Below are positions 4,604-7,262 of a DNA stretch of 7,262 nucleotides, in pieces. The position numbers and the translations under genes were made by a program. Where the stretch lies: contig JALWJI010000190.1 in the NCBI GenBank assembly GCA_027081695.1, forward strand, positions 2,884 to 10,145, in the 5' to 3' direction. Source of the DNA: Acidilobaceae archaeon (GTDB lineage Archaea; Thermoproteota; Thermoprotei_A; Sulfolobales; Acidilobaceae). Below the pieces are notes generated by a model that did not search any database, was not told the DNA's origin, and worked only from the letters and a program-made list of their open reading frames with translations. The stretch's first letter is position 1; each line of letters starts with the position of its first letter.

Positions 4604-6520
4604 TACTATTCTTTTTGTTTCATCATAGAACCTGGACCACCAGCCGAGTAGGAACTTTCGGTCCCCTACTCGTCCCTCAAGATCCTTTACTCCTAGCTCG
4701 CAGGCTATTGTGGCTACTATGTCCATTGTTTTCCTGCTCTCCCACGGAACAGGCTCTGCGCCGGCCTTGATATTGTACCGAGCAATAAGCCTGTAGTCTT
4801 CCATCATCCTCTGCTCCAAATCAACGTCTACTCCGAGTAGTTCCCTGTAGAGGCTGTTGAGAGCCTTGGATATCCATTTTCTATGGAATCTGCATACTCC
4901 AGCATTGTCAATCGCCATTTCGCTGATCGCTCTTTTTATGCTTATTCTAGCGTATTCCTCCGGTTCACTGTATGTCGGGCTATAGTTTGTCCAGTATCTG
5001 CCTAGAACGAATAATGGGGCTATCATACCTGGGCTCCAGTAGTAGTTCGGGGTCATATAGCCGTTCTCGCCGTATCCCGCGTATACCAGTAGGTCTTTAA
5101 ACGAGGTGCCTCTAGCAGAGACGATGCTGTCGTAGAGCTCGTCCAGGATTTTCGCCGCGTATCGGGCTCCATGCATCGCTGTTAGTGAGAGTATCTCGTT
5201 TGACCTCTCTACGTAGTTGTTGAGGATCCTCTCGGCTAGTATTGCGTTGTTCCTACTCGAAATTGGTGAGAGTGAGAGTGGATCCATTACGGGCCTGGAT
5301 GGGAGGCCTAGTTCCTTGTAATCTAGGATGTCTTTGTCGATGGCATCGAATAACCATGCCACTATGTGTCCTGCTTCTATCGCGTCGATACCAAGGTCGT
5401 CTACAAGTTCTACAAGTTTAGCCGTGTCCTGGAGAGTGATGACTCCGATCATTGGACCCATGGCGTGTGCAGGTTCATAGTCTAGCTTGACATTGTTCCA
5501 GATCTTTTTGCAGGCTACGCTGCATGGCTCCCCACAAGTCCTCCATGGCTTTATCTTTGACTCGAAGACTTGTTCTTGGAAGGGCTTCCAGAAGTATTCC
5601 ATTATTAGCTGGTGTACGTGGAGCCTTACGGTTCTCGACATGTATATCGAGTTGTAGGCTAGGACCGGTAGGAGCTCTCTATAATGATAATAGTTTACGC
5701 CGAAGGTCCCGCCTGTACCTAGCTTGGGATCAAACCTGTACTTCGTGGTGGCCTCGCTTACCGCTTGGTGAAGGGGTTTACCTAGTTTTTCCTCGATAAT
5801 CTTCTTAGCAATTGCAGCAAACCTCTTATCCTGTGTACGTGGTTTGCCTCCAACGATAATTGCTGCTACCCCGTGGGCCTGGGCCATTACTGTGCCTGCA
5901 CCACCCCTACTAGCACTATCAACTATGGGAGAGGGGTTTCCATGACCGTCATCTACCCAGCTAAATACTCCTGCGGCAAGGGTTGTCCATGCGGCTGGAC
6001 CGACAAGGAGGATCCTGTACCACGACTTTGGCTTTCCTCCCAGTATATTCTCGGCTATATATTTGTGGAGCGCTCTTGTACCTCTGTATCCTTTGTATCC
6101 CTCATATATTTTGTCCAGCATGCGTTTCTCAAGACAATACCATTTGTCTTCTAGCCCCTCTCCATTGTTCTCTAATAGTAATATGCATGGATCGCTCGAT
6201 CTGCCATCTAAGACTATCAGGTCTAGGCCTGTTGCTGTGAATGCGTAGGCTGCTCCACCCATACTGCTTGCGTGGAGGCCTCCTGTTATGGGGCTCTTGA
6301 ATATGAATGTTAGTCGGTGGCTTCCGAAGAGTCCGAGCCCTGTTAAGGGGCCTTTACCGAAGACTAGGAGGTTCGACTCGTGCAGGCTTGGATATTTCCA
6401 GGTCTCTTTTTCATAGTGTAATCGTATTCCAGCGTCTAGCGGTCCTACGGCTTCTATTGTTGTTTGAGTTGTTTTCTGTGAAGAGGAGTTGATTAGTAGT
6501 GCGTTGAGTGTGAGCGTCAA
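4595..6520 (-). CDS. gor: Glyceraldehyde-3-phosphate:ferredoxin oxidoreductase (GAPOR), tungsten AOR family
   Basis: GAPOR oxidises glyceraldehyde 3-phosphate to 3-phosphoglycerate, passing electrons to ferredoxin without phosphate or ATP formation, in the cytoplasmic modified glycolysis of hyperthermophilic archaea (EC 1.2.7.6). The 641 residues match the family length of about 650. The N-terminal pterin domain shows GKGPLTGLGLFGSHRL at 55-70, FKSPITGGLHASSMGGAAY at 74-92 and VGPAAW at 173-178. SRGGAGTVMAQAHGV lies at 204-218, and KYRFDPKLGTGGTFGVNY at 260-277. The Fe-S cluster ligands are predicted as Cys329, Cys333, Cys337 and Cys543. The C-x3-C-x3-C spacing (TCGEPCSVACKK) differs from the C-x2-C-x3-C of AOR and, as I recall, is the GAPOR form. 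DDLGIDAIEAGH (374-385) and IDNAGVCRFHR (537-547) are the two C-terminal signatures. The start is a TTG at 6520 with GGGTGA 9 nt upstream. It is transcribed away from the CBS gene. Another AOR-family aldehyde oxidoreductase is the alternative, but overall similarity favours GAPOR. Confidence 0.88.
   Translation of the reverse strand: MTLTLNALLINSSSQKTTQTTIEAVGPLDAGIRLHYEKETWKYPSLHESNLLVFGKGPLTGLGLFGSHRLTFIFKSPITGGLHASSMGGAAYAFTATGLDLIVLDGRSSDPCILLLENNGEGLEDKWYCLEKRMLDKIYEGYKGYRGTRALHKYIAENILGGKPKSWYRILLVGPAAWTTLAAGVFSWVDDGHGNPSPIVDSASRGGAGTVMAQAHGVAAIIVGGKPRTQDKRFAAIAKKIIEEKLGKPLHQAVSEATTKYRFDPKLGTGGTFGVNYYHYRELLPVLAYNSIYMSRTVRLHVHQLIMEYFWKPFQEQVFESKIKPWRTCGEPCSVACKKIWNNVKLDYEPAHAMGPMIGVITLQDTAKLVELVDDLGIDAIEAGHIVAWLFDAIDKDILDYKELGLPSRPVMDPLSLSPISSRNNAILAERILNNYVERSNEILSLTAMHGARYAAKILDELYDSIVSARGTSFKDLLVYAGYGENGYMTPNYYWSPGMIAPLFVLGRYWTNYSPTYSEPEEYARISIKRAISEMAIDNAGVCRFHRKWISKALNSLYRELLGVDVDLEQRMMEDYRLIARYNIKAGAEPVPWESRKTMDIVATIACELGVKDLEGRVGDRKFLLGWWSRFYDETKRIVLS
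4607..4620 (+). terminator. T-rich terminator after the membrane-protein gene
   Basis: Just after the TAA at 4601-4603, the plus strand reads ATTCTTTTTGTTTC, a run rich in T, which is the usual archaeal intrinsic termination signal and needs no hairpin. It lies inside the 3' end of the opposing GAPOR coding sequence, where it would limit antisense transcription into that gene. Identification rests on composition and position only. Confidence 0.4.
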
Positions 6521-6653
6521 TCCGGGTCTTCACCCATTATGTGTATAGTATAGTTCTATGCTTATACAGGTTATACTGCTTATTCTATATTTATTGATTG
6601 GTTAACGAATAATTCTTTTGATATACCTTATATCAGTTTGGTGGAGTGTATTG
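6521..6653. promoter_or_regulatory. Divergent promoter region between GAPOR and CBS genes
   Basis: Leftward, CTGTATAAG (minus strand, about 6569-6561) is placed so that transcription would begin near 6538, at a small ATG (6537) and before the GGGTGA that serves GAPOR. Another A/T-rich candidate, AATAAATATAG, lies at about 6594-6584. Rightward, TCTATATTTATT (6583-6594) predicts a start near 6615, and GATATACC (6620-6627) a start near 6648. The region is A/T-rich, with GGTTAAC at 6600-6606. The exact promoters cannot be separated by eye. No long palindrome like those in front of the ECF and exported-protein genes is seen. Confidence 0.4.
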
Positions 6654-7043
6654 GTGCTGGTTGCACATATTGTGAAGAAGAATCCTGTAACGGTCGCACC
6701 CTCTACTAGTCTCAGAAGCGTGGCCAGTGTAATGAGGAGTAGGAACGTTGGAAGCGTATTGATAGTAGGAGACACGGGTAGGCTAATGGGGATATTTACA
6801 GAGAGAGATCTAGTTAGGGCCGTGTCTGATAACGTCAACCTCGATTCTGCACGTGTTGAAGACTATATGAGTAAAGAGCCTATAGTTGCCCGTCCAGAGG
6901 ACTCTATTGTATCGGCTGCTCATAAAATGGTTCATCACGGGATAAGGCACTTGCCCGTTGTCGACGATGGTGGGAGATTAATAGGAATAGTAAGTATGAG
7001 GGACGTACTACGCCACTTGTTAGCAGAGAACGAGTTTCCTTAA
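6654..7043 (+). CDS. Two-CBS-domain protein, stand-alone regulatory module
   Basis: This protein of 129 residues consists of two CBS domains and little else. CBS1 covers about 5-60 (KKNPVTVAPSTSL at 8-20, VGSVLIV at 32-38, GIFTERDLVR at 46-55). CBS2 covers about 68-124 (VEDYMSKEPIVARPEDS at 68-84, GIRHLPVVD at 96-104, GIVSMRDVLR at 111-120). Such pairs fold as a Bateman module that binds adenosine compounds such as AMP, ATP or S-adenosylmethionine in clefts near the RD motifs. Stand-alone archaeal members have mostly unknown targets. The ORF could extend to a TTG at 6618, but the extra residues (ISVWWSVLVL) are unlike the family, and GGTGGAG at 6640-6646 lies 7 nt before the GTG at 6654, so I take that start. 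It is divergent from GAPOR. An energy-charge sensor for carbon metabolism would be a reasonable guess, not shown by the sequence. Confidence 0.9.
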   Translation: MLVAHIVKKNPVTVAPSTSLRSVASVMRSRNVGSVLIVGDTGRLMGIFTERDLVRAVSDNVNLDSARVEDYMSKEPIVARPEDSIVSAAHKMVHHGIRHLPVVDDGGRLIGIVSMRDVLRHLLAENEFP

Positions 7044-7262
7044 CGTCTACAGTTCTCGTATGCTAGTTTCGCTATTCCTAACGCTACAGGGTTTCCTAGG
7101 GCCTTCTCGATCCTCATATTCTTCTTGTAATTGGTTAGTTCTCGCGTTATCCGTCTTGTTATCTCCTGGGAACGTGTTAACCCCCCGGTTAACACTACTC
7201 GTTCGGGAACGCCAACAACATCAACCAGTAACCTAAAATGATAAGCCACAGCCTCAACAACC
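7040..7262 (-). CDS. Actin-fold kinase/ATPase-like protein (ASKHA superfamily), C-terminal part only
   Basis: Only the last 73 residues lie in the window; the gene continues past the right edge. EAVAYHFRLLVD leads into VPERVVLTGGLTRS, which resembles the adenosine-binding GG loop of the sugar-kinase/BadF/hsp70/actin superfamily, where a helix is followed by 'vvltGG..rs' near the C-terminus. The closing GNPVALGIAKLAYENC is like the final 'alGaa..A' helix of FGGY sugar kinases and BadF-type proteins. The fragment lacks the ATP- and substrate-binding N-terminal half, so I cannot say whether it is a sugar kinase, another carbohydrate or carboxylate kinase, or an activator ATPase. Its TAA (7042-7040) shares the TTAA with the CBS gene's stop, so the two genes converge with a 4-bp overlap. 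A perfect inverted repeat at 7174-7195 falls in the LTGG-coding stretch and is explained by coding. Confidence 0.65.
   Translation of the reverse strand, partial: VVEAVAYHFRLLVDVVGVPERVVLTGGLTRSQEITRRITRELTNYKKNMRIEKALGNPVALGIAKLAYENCRR

Noticed and set aside
5524..6492. Several plus-strand ORFs of 61-93 codons
   Set aside because: All lie antisense to the GAPOR coding sequence, whose family motifs are continuous through the region. Their translations show no domain.
6618..6653. N-terminal extension of the CBS protein to a TTG at 6618
   Set aside because: The extra residues are unlike CBS proteins and overlap the promoter and the GGTGGAG ribosome binding site, which fits the GTG at 6654.
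7174..7195. Perfect inverted repeat GTGTTAACC / GGTTAACAC around CCCC
   Set aside because: It lies inside the kinase-like coding sequence at the codons for VLTGGLT, a conserved loop, and the flanking Leu-Thr codons create the symmetry. Coding explains it.
1..7262. Search for CRISPR arrays, tRNA/rRNA genes, insertion sequences or a replication origin
   Set aside because: No regularly spaced repeats, cloverleaf, transposase motifs or origin-recognition-box-like repeats were seen on reading both strands.

Overview
The window looks like chromosomal DNA from a hyperthermophilic archaeon of the Thermoproteota (Crenarchaeota), most likely Desulfurococcales or a relative. The main clue is a tungsten enzyme of the GAPOR type (glyceraldehyde-3-phosphate:ferredoxin oxidoreductase). 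Supporting clues are promoters built on TTTATA-like boxes, GGTG/AGGAGG ribosome binding sites, frequent ATA, AGA and CTA codons, TTG and GTG starts, tightly packed convergent genes, and a substrate-binding protein with a prepilin-like archaeal signal. The order-level assignment is inference.

Layout. Positions 1-579 (minus) hold the N-terminal 193 residues of an integral membrane S component of an ECF vitamin transporter. Its promoter carries a 20-bp perfect palindrome between the TATA box and the predicted transcription start. Positions 706-2267 (minus) are a two-gene unit: a TAXI-family TRAP substrate-binding protein followed by a DUF1850 protein. These two normally travel with a large fused TRAP permease, which is not seen here. 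Positions 2452-3423 (minus) hold two unrecognised genes, a small cysteine-containing protein and an exported, probably beta-rich protein. Positions 3424-3751 are a 328-bp divergent intergenic region with a 27-bp perfect palindrome over the TATA box of the exported protein gene, an 18-bp inverted repeat with an extra half-site, and a probable near-leaderless promoter for the next gene. Positions 3752-4603 (plus) encode an unrecognised polytopic membrane protein. It overlaps tail to tail by 9 bp with the GAPOR gene (4595-6520, minus). A divergent promoter region of about 130 bp leads to a two-CBS-domain protein (6654-7043, plus). That gene shares its stop-codon TTAA with the end of a gene for an actin-fold sugar-kinase-like protein (minus), which runs off the right edge.

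How the parts fit. GAPOR oxidises glyceraldehyde 3-phosphate to 3-phosphoglycerate with ferredoxin in the modified archaeal glycolysis. If the kinase-like gene acts on a sugar or a carboxylate it would be metabolically compatible, but the sequence does not establish that. The CBS protein could be a nucleotide sensor. The TAXI/DUF1850 pair and the ECF S component are uptake functions for small organic acids and a vitamin-like compound respectively. I see no mobile element, CRISPR array, tRNA or rRNA. I do not see convincing evidence for a wholly new system. The most unusual features are the large promoter palindromes, the apparently permease-less TAXI/DUF1850 pair, and a six-codon mini-ORF overlapping the GAPOR start.
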